A stretch of 10,843 nt of DNA from Thermoplasmata archaeon (GCA_021793945.1 JAJYRT010000056.1:1-10843), one strand, 5' to 3'; positions 1 through 7,220 are shown, counted from the first letter of the stretch. Notes: generated by a model not told the origin, from the sequence alone. Numbers and translations: made by a program.

Positions 1-1
1 G

Positions 2-94
2 TACCTCAATATCAGGAAGGAGGCATCGGAAGCACTGAAGAAGATCGGCTATGGGAAGCTGTTCGACGAGAAAAATCAGAAGCTTTCAGCGTAA
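2..94 (+). CDS. C-terminal fragment of an unidentified protein (cut by window edge)
   Basis: An open frame runs from the left edge for 30 codons and ends in TAA followed directly by an in-frame TAG. The visible tail is hydrophilic and rich in Lys and Glu (it includes IRKEASEALKKIG), which is typical of a helical C-terminus of a soluble protein. There is no motif that names a family. The double stop, and the loss of any good coding frame for the next 200 bases, support this as a real gene end rather than a chance frame. The rest of the gene lies outside the window. Confidence 0.5.
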   Translation, partial: YLNIRKEASEALKKIGYGKLFDEKNQKLSA

Positions 95-297
95 TAGGTA
101 AACCTCGTCGCTGTTCAGGTCATGAAGTACTCCATTACGACACGATGGGTGAGAGCGCCAGAACTTATGGGCAGTTATGCGACACGGATGTAAAATGGGA
201 GCGTACGATATTGATTTTCATCGCCTTCTACTTCAATCAATCCAAGAGATCAAATAAGCAAACAATTTATTTTGACATAAGCCTTTGGTTTGGTGCA
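95..297. other. Intergenic region with no recognisable gene
   Basis: About 200 bases separate the partial gene from the membrane zinc-ribbon gene. An in-frame extension of the latter reaches ATG 145. Its 51 extra residues have no membrane-protein or domain character, and the extension would read through the AT-rich promoter element near 263-272, so I treat it as untranslated. No RNA gene or repeat is visible here. Confidence 0.5.
262..272 (+). promoter_or_regulatory. TATA-like promoter element for the membrane zinc-ribbon gene
   Basis: An AT-rich stretch (ACAATTTATTT) is centred about 30 bp before ATG 298. That is close to the archaeal TATA-to-start spacing for a leaderless transcript. No Shine-Dalgarno sequence precedes the ATG. 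Inferred from position and composition only. Confidence 0.45.
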
Positions 298-792
298 ATG
301 GGAGAAACAGATAATCATGCATCATATCCCGAAACCGCACACCTGCTTGCCATTGCAGGAGGAGCGTCCACAATCATTGGGGCGGCCGTGGAATCGTTCT
401 TCTTTATCGCCTTTGCTGGTTTCGCTTCCCCCATTTTTTTCCAAATTGGATCCATTTTCTTCATTCCTGGGTTGATCGTTGGCATAATGATAGTTTATCT
501 TGCGTCACTGCTGAAGCAGAAACCGGAAAATCATTCCACCTATGGTGTCATGCTGTTCATACTGTCCTTCTTCACTTTCTTTGCCTTCGGAGGCTTCATG
601 GTTGGCTTTATCGCCACTCTGATTTCCGGAATCATGGCAATGACCTGGCATGGCGAGGGATTCAGTTATGCCAGGCAGCGAAATGCAGATTCGCGGAGTT
701 CACCTCAACCGGCTGAGACTGTCTGCAAGTCGTGCAGTATGCCTATTCCCTATAGGAGCACATACTGTCCACACTGCAAGTACCCACAGTAG
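298..792 (+). CDS. Four-helix membrane protein with C-terminal zinc ribbon, unknown function
   Basis: This 164-residue protein has a short hydrophilic N-terminus, then about four hydrophobic helices (roughly residues 14-41, 51-73, 83-99 and 100-115) with Gly-Gly pairs. A polar linker follows, then a C-terminal CxxC-x10-CxxC zinc ribbon with Cys143, Cys146, Cys157 and Cys160. The start is ATG 298 (MGETDNHAS) rather than ATG 145, because a TATA-like element lies just upstream and the extra residues look non-coding. Small helix bundles fused to a zinc ribbon are common in archaea and usually uncharacterised. The ribbon probably faces the cytoplasm and could hold a protein or nucleic-acid partner, but that is inference. 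It converges with the phosphotransferase gene, 11 bp between stop codons. I do not recognise a named family with confidence. Confidence 0.75.
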   Translation: MGETDNHASYPETAHLLAIAGGASTIIGAAVESFFFIAFAGFASPIFFQIGSIFFIPGLIVGIMIVYLASLLKQKPENHSTYGVMLFILSFFTFFAFGGFMVGFIATLISGIMAMTWHGEGFSYARQRNADSRSSPQPAETVCKSCSMPIPYRSTYCPHCKYPQ

Positions 793-803
793 CTCATCAT
801 CTC

Positions 804-1691
804 TCACAACAAGGATGAAAACCGCTTGATGGATGCTTTGGCAGCTTTACGGTTTCCCTCCTTGTTGTGATGGACTATCTCCCTCAGCGGTACAATCTGG
901 TGATAAAACTGGCTCCTCTTCAGCATGCCGGATGGTTCCTTATAGCCTGAATCAATGATTGTCCTGAGCAGCAGATTCTCAGGCAGTACGTCATGAAGCC
1001 ATGCAAAATCCATTGCAGGATCAGCGATCAGGGCATCATCCCAGCCCACAATTCCAAGTATATCGGAAAAGCCGAAGTTGAACAGGACATGATCCGTGGT
1101 GAGATCTCCGTGTATCAACCTTGCGTCGAATTCAAAGTTCAGCGAATCCTTCAGGAAGTTGTCAAAGAGCTCCTGAACAGCCCTCATTTCCTTCTTCCCA
1201 AGGGAAGGAAAGGCGTGCATTCTTATCTCATCGAAAAGTCTCTCTATTGTATTCTTCCAGTCCTTCCCCTCTCGTACTGAAACCCCTCTCTCAGATGCAA
1301 TTTCCACCGGGAATGCCCTCATCTCCCCGTAAATCCTGGCAAGAACCTTTGATATGGAGATTGCGTGACCCTCGTTCAGAGGAAGTTCTGTGATATTCAC
1401 TCCGGGGAGCTTCCTGTAACCCATGAATGGGTTTTTTCCCCCATTGCTCACATATTCGTGAAATGGAAGAGATACGGAAAGAAACTGCTTAAGTTCAAAG
1501 AGCAGGTTCTTCTCAACAGTCATTCCCTTAAAGACAGAATCGTTCCTGGGAAACTTGAAGATGAATGCACCATCAACGTCAAACACATAAGACCCCCATC
1601 CTTCCCCGAGCTGTGTGCATACCTTTGCACCTATCGAAGGGAATGCCTCGTTTATGACATCCCTGGCATCGTTGGGAAGCGGGTACTCCAT
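804..1691 (-). CDS. APH/choline-kinase-fold phosphotransferase (aminoglycoside phosphotransferase family), metal-site variant
   Basis: This 295-residue protein has the layout of the APH family (kinase-like fold, small-molecule phosphotransfer from ATP or GTP). It has an N-terminal nucleotide lobe with a Gly-rich turn (GEGWGS, 29-34), a probable ATP-binding Lys46 (FIFKFPR) and a helix glutamate, Glu60. The catalytic loop is HGDLTTDHVL, with Asp196 as the presumed base. The C-terminal DPAMDFA segment (224-230) follows. Family members normally have Ile-Asp-Trp/Phe before this segment. Here the sequence is Val-Gly-Trp, so the second metal-binding Asp is Gly216. The start is placed at ATG 1691 (MEYPLPNDAR), because the upstream ATG 1748 adds 19 residues with no domain role and crosses the promoter region. 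The true substrate is unknown, and antibiotic resistance should not be assumed in an archaeon. The gene diverges from the first protease. Confidence 0.8.
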   Translation of the reverse strand: MEYPLPNDARDVINEAFPSIGAKVCTQLGEGWGSYVFDVDGAFIFKFPRNDSVFKGMTVEKNLLFELKQFLSVSLPFHEYVSNGGKNPFMGYRKLPGVNITELPLNEGHAISISKVLARIYGEMRAFPVEIASERGVSVREGKDWKNTIERLFDEIRMHAFPSLGKKEMRAVQELFDNFLKDSLNFEFDARLIHGDLTTDHVLFNFGFSDILGIVGWDDALIADPAMDFAWLHDVLPENLLLRTIIDSGYKEPSGMLKRSQFYHQIVPLREIVHHNKEGNRKAAKASIKRFSSLL

Positions 1692-1708
1692 AATCGCGAG
1701 AATAATCG

Positions 1709-1720
1709 TACAATAAGTAT
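1709..1720 (-). promoter_or_regulatory. Possible TATA element for the phosphotransferase
   Basis: On the minus strand an AT-rich stretch (GATACTTATTGT) is centred about 24 bp before the ATG at 1691, and no Shine-Dalgarno sequence is seen. This fits a leaderless archaeal promoter, but the match is weak. Confidence 0.35.
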
Positions 1721-1827
1721 CAATGTTTCGAATCATGTGACCAATCACAATTATCTTGTCTTGAACCGTAATTTATCTCTGCCATGCCAGCCGGAGCCGG
1801 ATACACGGCTCATCGTTTCTATCATAA

Positions 1828-1841
1828 GATATAATTATAAA
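1828..1841 (+). promoter_or_regulatory. TATA box of the first S53 protease
   Basis: A strong AT-rich box (GATATAATTATAAA) is centred near 1835. That is 26 bp before TTG 1861 and 32 bp before ATG 1867, the two likely starts of the protease. The spacing predicts a transcript with no leader or one of a few bases. It is the clearest TATA-like element in the window. Confidence 0.6.
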
Positions 1842-1866
1842 GACACCAGTGCATGCATGATTGCTT

Positions 1867-4860
1867 ATGTGCTCCTTGCATCGGGTCGGAACTGTTTTCT
1901 CGCCTGAAAGTTGTTCAGCAGGAAAAGAACACCTTGGTAGTGCCGCGATACCTGCAATCATCCTATGCGCCATAATGATTGTATCAGGAGGATACGTCTT
2001 GCTTTCTTCTCCTGGAGAATCTTCTCATTCAGCAGATGTTTATTCTGCATCTTCAATGGCAAATGCCCACAGCTATTCACAGTTAAATCACCTAACCCCT
2101 TCCCATTATGAAGGCACACTGATGCCTTCATCCGGTTCCCCGTACCTGTCTGATCTCAGCTTCATGATCACGTTCAGGTACAGCAACTACACCAGGCTTG
2201 TTTCTTTTCTGGGGAACCTTTCAGATCCTTCCAGCCCCCAGTATGGCCATTACCTGACGAGGGGTGAATTCATACATGAATTCTCCCCTCGTGCATCCTT
2301 CTATTCGCGTGCAGTGGAATACTTCGCCTCCCATGGCTTCAGTGACATCACGGCATATGGAGACAGGGTCTCCATATACATGACCGGATCTGCACAGCTT
2401 GTGGAGAATACCCTGAATGTGAGCGTGGTGAGATCAGGCGGCCTGTATGGCCCGACCAGTGCACCCGAGGTGCCTGAGTGGATGAACACATACACCATCG
2501 GGATCACGGGACTCACCGATCGTGGATCTGCATCACTGATTGGATCAGGCCATGCAGTCATGGCAGGATCGCCCGGCGCGAAGACGGCATCAGGATACGG
2601 GACGCCCATAAACGTCAATGGAGTGCAGTACATCTACGGTGCTGACATGCAGGTTGCCTACAATGAGCAGAAACTGCTCAACATGACAATCCCGAAGAAT
2701 GCTGTTGAAGCCACCATACTGTGGTCCGGATACAACAAGACCACAGGTACGTACACAGCACCGTTCTACCCGCAGGACGTGTATGAATACTACAATGCCT
2801 CGATCCCGTCCGGACAACCGCATGCAAAGGTATACGGTGTACCGCTCAACGGTGCTCCTGCGCCTGGATCCTCCGCGCAGTATGACTCGTCCGGCGCAGT
2901 GTTCGAGAATACGCTTGACCTGGAGATGATGGGGAGCACTGCACCCGGATCAAGCATATACAATGTGTATGCGAATGCGAACAGCATGTCACAGCTTGAC
3001 GCCAACTTTGCATACATACTGAATCCCGCTCACACGCCAGGGCTGAACAATGTATCGGTGATATCCAATTCATGGGGATCCAATGACCAGAATGATACAA
3101 CGTGGATGACGTACCTGCAGGAGTCACAGGCCAGGGGCATCACGGTACTTGCATCATCCGGTGATTCAGGAGACAACACAAATAGCAAGAAGTACCTCGG
3201 TGGGCCAGGATACGCTGAATTCCCGTCGTCCATGGCGTATAACTCGTTTGGCGTGACTGCTGTGGGGGGGACTACAGTAACACTGAAGCAAACCCTCAAG
3301 ATGAGCAGCCAGATTGCATGGTACATTTCTGCGATCGACACCACGAACGGAGGACCGGCCGGAAGTACCGGCGGCATAAGCTCGGTGTTTGCAGAACCGG
3401 ACTGGCAGAAGACTACCCAGGCGAACACCGTAATCCATGGAGCAGGGAGAGCTACCCCTGACATTGCTGCACTTGCCAACAACACTCTCGTATATATCAC
3501 GAAAAACGGAAAATCATACTATGCGAACCCCTATTTCTATTACGCATGGGGAACGAGCGTTGCATCACCGCTTGTCGGAGGCATGATTGCAGCAATCGAT
3601 CAGTACCTGATAGCCCATGGAATGCCGGCACTGGGGTTCCTCAACCCGAGATTGTACAGGCTGGCCAATGAGCAGTACAACACTTCTACGCTTACGGTTC
3701 CGCCATTCCAGGACATTGTTTCAGGAAGAAACCATGTTTACAATGCGCTGGTCGGCTATGACCTCGTGACGGGGCTTGGGTCGATAAATGCCTACAACAT
3801 GACCACGTACGAGTCCGTGAAGAAATACCAGGTTACATTCACGGAATCAGGGCTTCCTTCCGGAAGGAAATGGTATGTCAACCTTACCAACGGTGTGAGT
3901 TCATCATCCATTACGGGCTCTGTCTACATTAACGTCACCAACGGAACATACACATACCTGGTTTCTGTTGTCGGCGCCTATGGCCCCTCCCCCCCAACCG
4001 GCAATTTCACAGTTAGTGGAGCAAACGTGATACGCCAGGTAACCTATTCCACCCACACATACAGCGCTGTTTTCAGTGAAACAGGGCTCGTTTCAGGGAA
4101 CTGGACAGTCTCCATCAGAGGGAGCGCATCGAATGCGTCTGCCGGAAACCACGTAACATTATCCCTGGTGAACGGCACCTACACTTATGCAGTTTCCAGT
4201 TCGAACCAGTCGCTGAAGGCAAACAGCGGCACGCTTACGGTTAATGGGTCCAGCACCTCCACCCTCGTGACTTTCTACACCTACGCGTATGAGGTATCCT
4301 TCGTCGAGACTGGGCTGAAAGCAGGCCTCACATGGAGCGTGGTGCTCAATGGCAAGTCCAACAGTTCCTCTACCAGCACCATAAGCTTCTTTGAACCCAC
4401 TGGCAATTACTCATATACGGTGACTGCCGCGTCGGGATACCAGGCAAGCCGGCCAAGTGGCATAGTATCCGTACACACGTCGAAAACCACGATCAATATC
4501 GTATTCTCGCTGTTTTATTCCGTGAAGTTCACGGAGAGCGGGCTTCCATCCGGCACTTACTGGGCGGTGGAGCTTGGCGGGACATACGCAAGCAGCAATT
4601 CCTCACACATATTTTTCAACGTGAGCAACGGTGTTTACAGTTTCAGTGTCGCAGCTGCAGTAACAGGGTCCTACTCTGCATCCCCTTCATCCGGGAACGT
4701 TACCGTCAGCAGTTCAAATGTTACTCAGCAGATCAGCTTCAGCGGATTGGGCTCTCATTCTGCCCTCGAATCTGGTGACCTTTACGTTTACGTGATCTTT
4801 GCGGTGATTGTCGCCGCTGTGGTCGTTGGCACCCTCATTCTCTCCAGGGGCAGGAGATAG
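1867..4860 (+). CDS. Secreted, membrane-anchored sedolisin-type (S53) serine-carboxyl protease, copy 1
   Basis: This 997-residue endopeptidase of peptidase family S53 (sedolisin/kumamolisin) is predicted to work outside the cell at acid pH. In order it has: a signal or anchor helix (about 26-50), a pro-kumamolisin activation domain (about 79-230), and a catalytic domain (about 255-650). The catalytic residues by motif are Glu347 and Asp351 (ENTLD), oxyanion Asp433 (SGDSGD) and Ser564 in GTSVASP. A calcium site is suggested by Asp616-Ile and Asp632 (GYDLVTGLG). Four modules of 76-78 residues start near 654, 732, 808 and 884, each opening like VTFTESGLPSG. The last 25 residues are a membrane helix plus RGRR. 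N-x-S/T sequons are dense, as expected for a glycosylated surface protein. ATG 1867 is chosen over TTG 1861, but either is possible. Residues about 79-470 are encoded by DNA identical to the next gene. Confidence 0.9.
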   Translation: MCSLHRVGTVFSPESCSAGKEHLGSAAIPAIILCAIMIVSGGYVLLSSPGESSHSADVYSASSMANAHSYSQLNHLTPSHYEGTLMPSSGSPYLSDLSFMITFRYSNYTRLVSFLGNLSDPSSPQYGHYLTRGEFIHEFSPRASFYSRAVEYFASHGFSDITAYGDRVSIYMTGSAQLVENTLNVSVVRSGGLYGPTSAPEVPEWMNTYTIGITGLTDRGSASLIGSGHAVMAGSPGAKTASGYGTPINVNGVQYIYGADMQVAYNEQKLLNMTIPKNAVEATILWSGYNKTTGTYTAPFYPQDVYEYYNASIPSGQPHAKVYGVPLNGAPAPGSSAQYDSSGAVFENTLDLEMMGSTAPGSSIYNVYANANSMSQLDANFAYILNPAHTPGLNNVSVISNSWGSNDQNDTTWMTYLQESQARGITVLASSGDSGDNTNSKKYLGGPGYAEFPSSMAYNSFGVTAVGGTTVTLKQTLKMSSQIAWYISAIDTTNGGPAGSTGGISSVFAEPDWQKTTQANTVIHGAGRATPDIAALANNTLVYITKNGKSYYANPYFYYAWGTSVASPLVGGMIAAIDQYLIAHGMPALGFLNPRLYRLANEQYNTSTLTVPPFQDIVSGRNHVYNALVGYDLVTGLGSINAYNMTTYESVKKYQVTFTESGLPSGRKWYVNLTNGVSSSSITGSVYINVTNGTYTYLVSVVGAYGPSPPTGNFTVSGANVIRQVTYSTHTYSAVFSETGLVSGNWTVSIRGSASNASAGNHVTLSLVNGTYTYAVSSSNQSLKANSGTLTVNGSSTSTLVTFYTYAYEVSFVETGLKAGLTWSVVLNGKSNSSSTSTISFFEPTGNYSYTVTAASGYQASRPSGIVSVHTSKTTINIVFSLFYSVKFTESGLPSGTYWAVELGGTYASSNSSHIFFNVSNGVYSFSVAAAVTGSYSASPSSGNVTVSSSNVTQQISFSGLGSHSALESGDLYVYVIFAVIVAAVVVGTLILSRGRR
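2096..3269 (+). repeat. Perfect 1174-bp direct repeat, copy A
   Basis: Every base matches 5089-6262 where I compared them directly. The remainder is shown identical because the overlapping translations in other frames are the same in both copies, so silent positions agree too. The offset is 2993 bp. The left edge is at the CCCCT before the Ser-His-Tyr-Glu-Gly codons. The right edge falls in a run of seven G, where copy A reads G and copy B reads A at the next base. The repeat encodes the propeptide and the first half of the S53 catalytic domain, including Glu, Asp and the oxyanion Asp but not the catalytic Ser. Confidence 0.95.
3826..4743 (+). repeat. Four tandem 76-78-residue C-terminal modules in protease copy 1
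   Basis: Module starts lie at 3826, 4060, 4288 and 4516, each opening with Tyr-x-Val/Ala-x-Phe then a Glu-(Ser/Thr)-Gly-Leu core (for example VTFTESGLPSG, AVFSETGLVSG, VSFVETGLKAG, VKFTESGLPSG). Each continues with a Trp-x-Val strand and a Gly-x-Tyr-x-(Tyr/Phe) strand. Such modules are found on surface proteins of acidophilic archaea and probably fold as beta sandwiches that act as spacers or binding domains. The protein repeats are diverged at DNA level, so they are not a recent expansion. Confidence 0.85.
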
Positions 4861-4882
4861 TGAATAGCAGGCGTGGTGCATG

Positions 4883-4889
4883 TTTATAC
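4883..4889 (+). promoter_or_regulatory. TATA element of the second S53 protease
   Basis: TTTATAC is centred 25 bp before GTG 4911, within the 50-bp gap between the two proteases. This supports a separate leaderless transcript starting at the GTG, so the second protease need not depend on read-through from the first. Confidence 0.55.
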
Positions 4890-4910
4890 GCTGAATTCTC
4901 TTGAGGCATT

Positions 4911-7193
4911 GTGAGCGCATCCATTCCCGTGAAATTTGCTGCGATCGTTTCATGCGCCATTCTGGTGCTGCCAGGATTTCTTTTGATTGAGGGGAGCGTT
5001 GCTTCCCCCAATAATGGTGGCGGAAATCCGGGCCACCATGGGAATGCTGCCGGATATGCCTCGATAAATTATGCAGCAGGTTACCTCGCCCCTTCCCATT
5101 ATGAAGGCACACTGATGCCTTCATCCGGTTCCCCGTACCTGTCTGATCTCAGCTTCATGATCACGTTCAGGTACAGCAACTACACCAGGCTTGTTTCTTT
5201 TCTGGGGAACCTTTCAGATCCTTCCAGCCCCCAGTATGGCCATTACCTGACGAGGGGTGAATTCATACATGAATTCTCCCCTCGTGCATCCTTCTATTCG
5301 CGTGCAGTGGAATACTTCGCCTCCCATGGCTTCAGTGACATCACGGCATATGGAGACAGGGTCTCCATATACATGACCGGATCTGCACAGCTTGTGGAGA
5401 ATACCCTGAATGTGAGCGTGGTGAGATCAGGCGGCCTGTATGGCCCGACCAGTGCACCCGAGGTGCCTGAGTGGATGAACACATACACCATCGGGATCAC
5501 GGGACTCACCGATCGTGGATCTGCATCACTGATTGGATCAGGCCATGCAGTCATGGCAGGATCGCCCGGCGCGAAGACGGCATCAGGATACGGGACGCCC
5601 ATAAACGTCAATGGAGTGCAGTACATCTACGGTGCTGACATGCAGGTTGCCTACAATGAGCAGAAACTGCTCAACATGACAATCCCGAAGAATGCTGTTG
5701 AAGCCACCATACTGTGGTCCGGATACAACAAGACCACAGGTACGTACACAGCACCGTTCTACCCGCAGGACGTGTATGAATACTACAATGCCTCGATCCC
5801 GTCCGGACAACCGCATGCAAAGGTATACGGTGTACCGCTCAACGGTGCTCCTGCGCCTGGATCCTCCGCGCAGTATGACTCGTCCGGCGCAGTGTTCGAG
5901 AATACGCTTGACCTGGAGATGATGGGGAGCACTGCACCCGGATCAAGCATATACAATGTGTATGCGAATGCGAACAGCATGTCACAGCTTGACGCCAACT
6001 TTGCATACATACTGAATCCCGCTCACACGCCAGGGCTGAACAATGTATCGGTGATATCCAATTCATGGGGATCCAATGACCAGAATGATACAACGTGGAT
6101 GACGTACCTGCAGGAGTCACAGGCCAGGGGCATCACGGTACTTGCATCATCCGGTGATTCAGGAGACAACACAAATAGCAAGAAGTACCTCGGTGGGCCA
6201 GGATACGCTGAATTCCCGTCGTCCATGGCGTATAACTCGTTTGGCGTGACTGCTGTGGGGGGAACCTCTGTAAAACTCATGAAGGATCTTGCAATAGAGA
6301 ACCAGTCTGCCTGGTACATGAAAGCTGGAACCTCAAGTGAAGGGAGTACCGGAGGAATAAGCACAGTATTCAGGGAACCTTCATGGCAGAAAAACTCTGA
6401 GGCAAACGGGATCATAAATGGAACAGGAAGAGCGACGCCTGACGTCTCTGCAGTGGCAAACAATGTCATTGTATTCATCACCGTCAAAGGAATTCCTTAC
6501 TATGCCGTTCCATACTTCTATGCTGCGTCCGGCACAAGTGTTGCATGTCCGGTAATCGCGGGAATGGTGGCAACAATGAATGCTCATCTTGCTGCTGAAC
6601 ACAGGCAGGCACTCGGCTTCCTGGACCCGATGCTTTACAGGCTTGGAGGGATGGAGAACAATGCATCACACACCCTTTCTGGAACGTCTAACGGAACTGT
6701 TTCTCCCCCCATGTTCCCCTTCTATGACATAACATCAGGCAGAAACTACGTCTACAGGGCCCTTTTCGGCTATGATCTGGTGACCGGCTGGGGCGCCATT
6801 GATGCTAACAACCTAATGCGCCAGATACTGGATCTCTTCAACGGGGTCAGTGTTCATTACCTGGTGTTCCACGAAACCGGGTTGCCTAAGGATACAGCAT
6901 GGGAAGTGGAGGTCGGGAACCTAACACTGAATGAGACGGGTAGCGTCATAGCTTTCAATGTAAGTTCCGGCACGTTTCACTTCACGGTAAGGAGTGATAG
7001 CAGCTACATTTCAAATGTAACATCCGGAAACATCACCATCAACGATTCGGACAGGTTCATCAGCATTGCGTTTCTGAGCCGCAACGATAGTTTCCCGAGC
7101 TATGAAGGCGTGTTCATACTGCTGGCTTTTGCGATGCTCGCCGTGATCGCGATGGTGGTTATCAGATACTCGAGATCGCGTGGTAACCTATGA
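4911..7193 (+). CDS. Secreted, membrane-anchored sedolisin-type (S53) serine-carboxyl protease, copy 2
   Basis: This 760-residue paralog of the preceding protease has the same plan. A signal helix lies at about 8-28. The pro-kumamolisin domain starts near residue 61. The catalytic domain has Glu330 and Asp334, oxyanion Asp416 and Ser543 in GTSVACP. Asp606-Ile and Asp622 (GYDLVTGWG) are the likely calcium ligands. Only one C-terminal module is present (starting near 650, VFHETGLPKDTAW), before a membrane helix (about 731-750) and a basic tail. The start is GTG 4911, set by the TATA element 25 bp upstream and by the signal peptide that follows at once. Residues 60-450 are encoded by DNA identical to copy 1. 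The Ser-bearing half matches copy 1 at only about half or somewhat more of its residues by eye. All catalytic residues are intact, so both enzymes should be active. Their substrate pockets may differ where the C-terminal halves diverge. Confidence 0.9.
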   Translation: MSASIPVKFAAIVSCAILVLPGFLLIEGSVASPNNGGGNPGHHGNAAGYASINYAAGYLAPSHYEGTLMPSSGSPYLSDLSFMITFRYSNYTRLVSFLGNLSDPSSPQYGHYLTRGEFIHEFSPRASFYSRAVEYFASHGFSDITAYGDRVSIYMTGSAQLVENTLNVSVVRSGGLYGPTSAPEVPEWMNTYTIGITGLTDRGSASLIGSGHAVMAGSPGAKTASGYGTPINVNGVQYIYGADMQVAYNEQKLLNMTIPKNAVEATILWSGYNKTTGTYTAPFYPQDVYEYYNASIPSGQPHAKVYGVPLNGAPAPGSSAQYDSSGAVFENTLDLEMMGSTAPGSSIYNVYANANSMSQLDANFAYILNPAHTPGLNNVSVISNSWGSNDQNDTTWMTYLQESQARGITVLASSGDSGDNTNSKKYLGGPGYAEFPSSMAYNSFGVTAVGGTSVKLMKDLAIENQSAWYMKAGTSSEGSTGGISTVFREPSWQKNSEANGIINGTGRATPDVSAVANNVIVFITVKGIPYYAVPYFYAASGTSVACPVIAGMVATMNAHLAAEHRQALGFLDPMLYRLGGMENNASHTLSGTSNGTVSPPMFPFYDITSGRNYVYRALFGYDLVTGWGAIDANNLMRQILDLFNGVSVHYLVFHETGLPKDTAWEVEVGNLTLNETGSVIAFNVSSGTFHFTVRSDSSYISNVTSGNITINDSDRFISIAFLSRNDSFPSYEGVFILLAFAMLAVIAMVVIRYSRSRGNL
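5089..6262 (+). repeat. Perfect 1174-bp direct repeat, copy B
   Basis: This is the same sequence and orientation as 2096-3269. The copies are separated by 1819 bp of non-identical DNA. In this copy the right edge has six G followed by A (codon GGA), where copy A has GGG. Identity stops abruptly at both edges with no gradual decay. Confidence 0.95.
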
Positions 7194-7212
7194 TTTGTTT
7201 TCTCTATCCATC

Positions 7213-7218
7213 GGAGGT
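7213..7218 (+). promoter_or_regulatory. Shine-Dalgarno sequence close to the lipid kinase start
   Basis: GGAGGT matches the 3' end of archaeal 16S rRNA well. It is the only strong such site noted before a gene here. It ends just two bases before TTG 7221, the only start codon in frame between the protease stop and the first kinase motif. The short spacing is unusual. Its presence suggests that the kinase is an internal gene of a transcript shared with the protease 27 bp upstream. Confidence 0.5.
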
Positions 7219-7220
7219 CG

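Noticed and set aside
145..297. N-terminal extension of the zinc-ribbon membrane protein to ATG 145
   Set aside because: The 51 extra residues show no membrane or domain pattern, and a TATA-like element lies within this stretch just before ATG 298.
1692..1748. N-terminal extension of the phosphotransferase to ATG 1748
   Set aside because: It would run through the probable minus-strand promoter, and the family does not need the added residues; ATG 1691 is a better start.
1365..1907. Long plus-strand frame antisense to the phosphotransferase
   Set aside because: The opposite strand carries clear family motifs; this frame has no domain and is the antisense shadow.
2301..3500. Several open frames in other phases inside the proteases, repeated at 5294-6487
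   Set aside because: They occur twice only because the underlying DNA is duplicated. They have no motifs and oppose or overlap an unmistakable S53 reading frame.
2096..6262. Transposon or composite mobile element flanked by direct repeats
   Set aside because: The repeat is wholly protease coding sequence. There is no transposase, terminal inverted repeat or target-site duplication at its edges.
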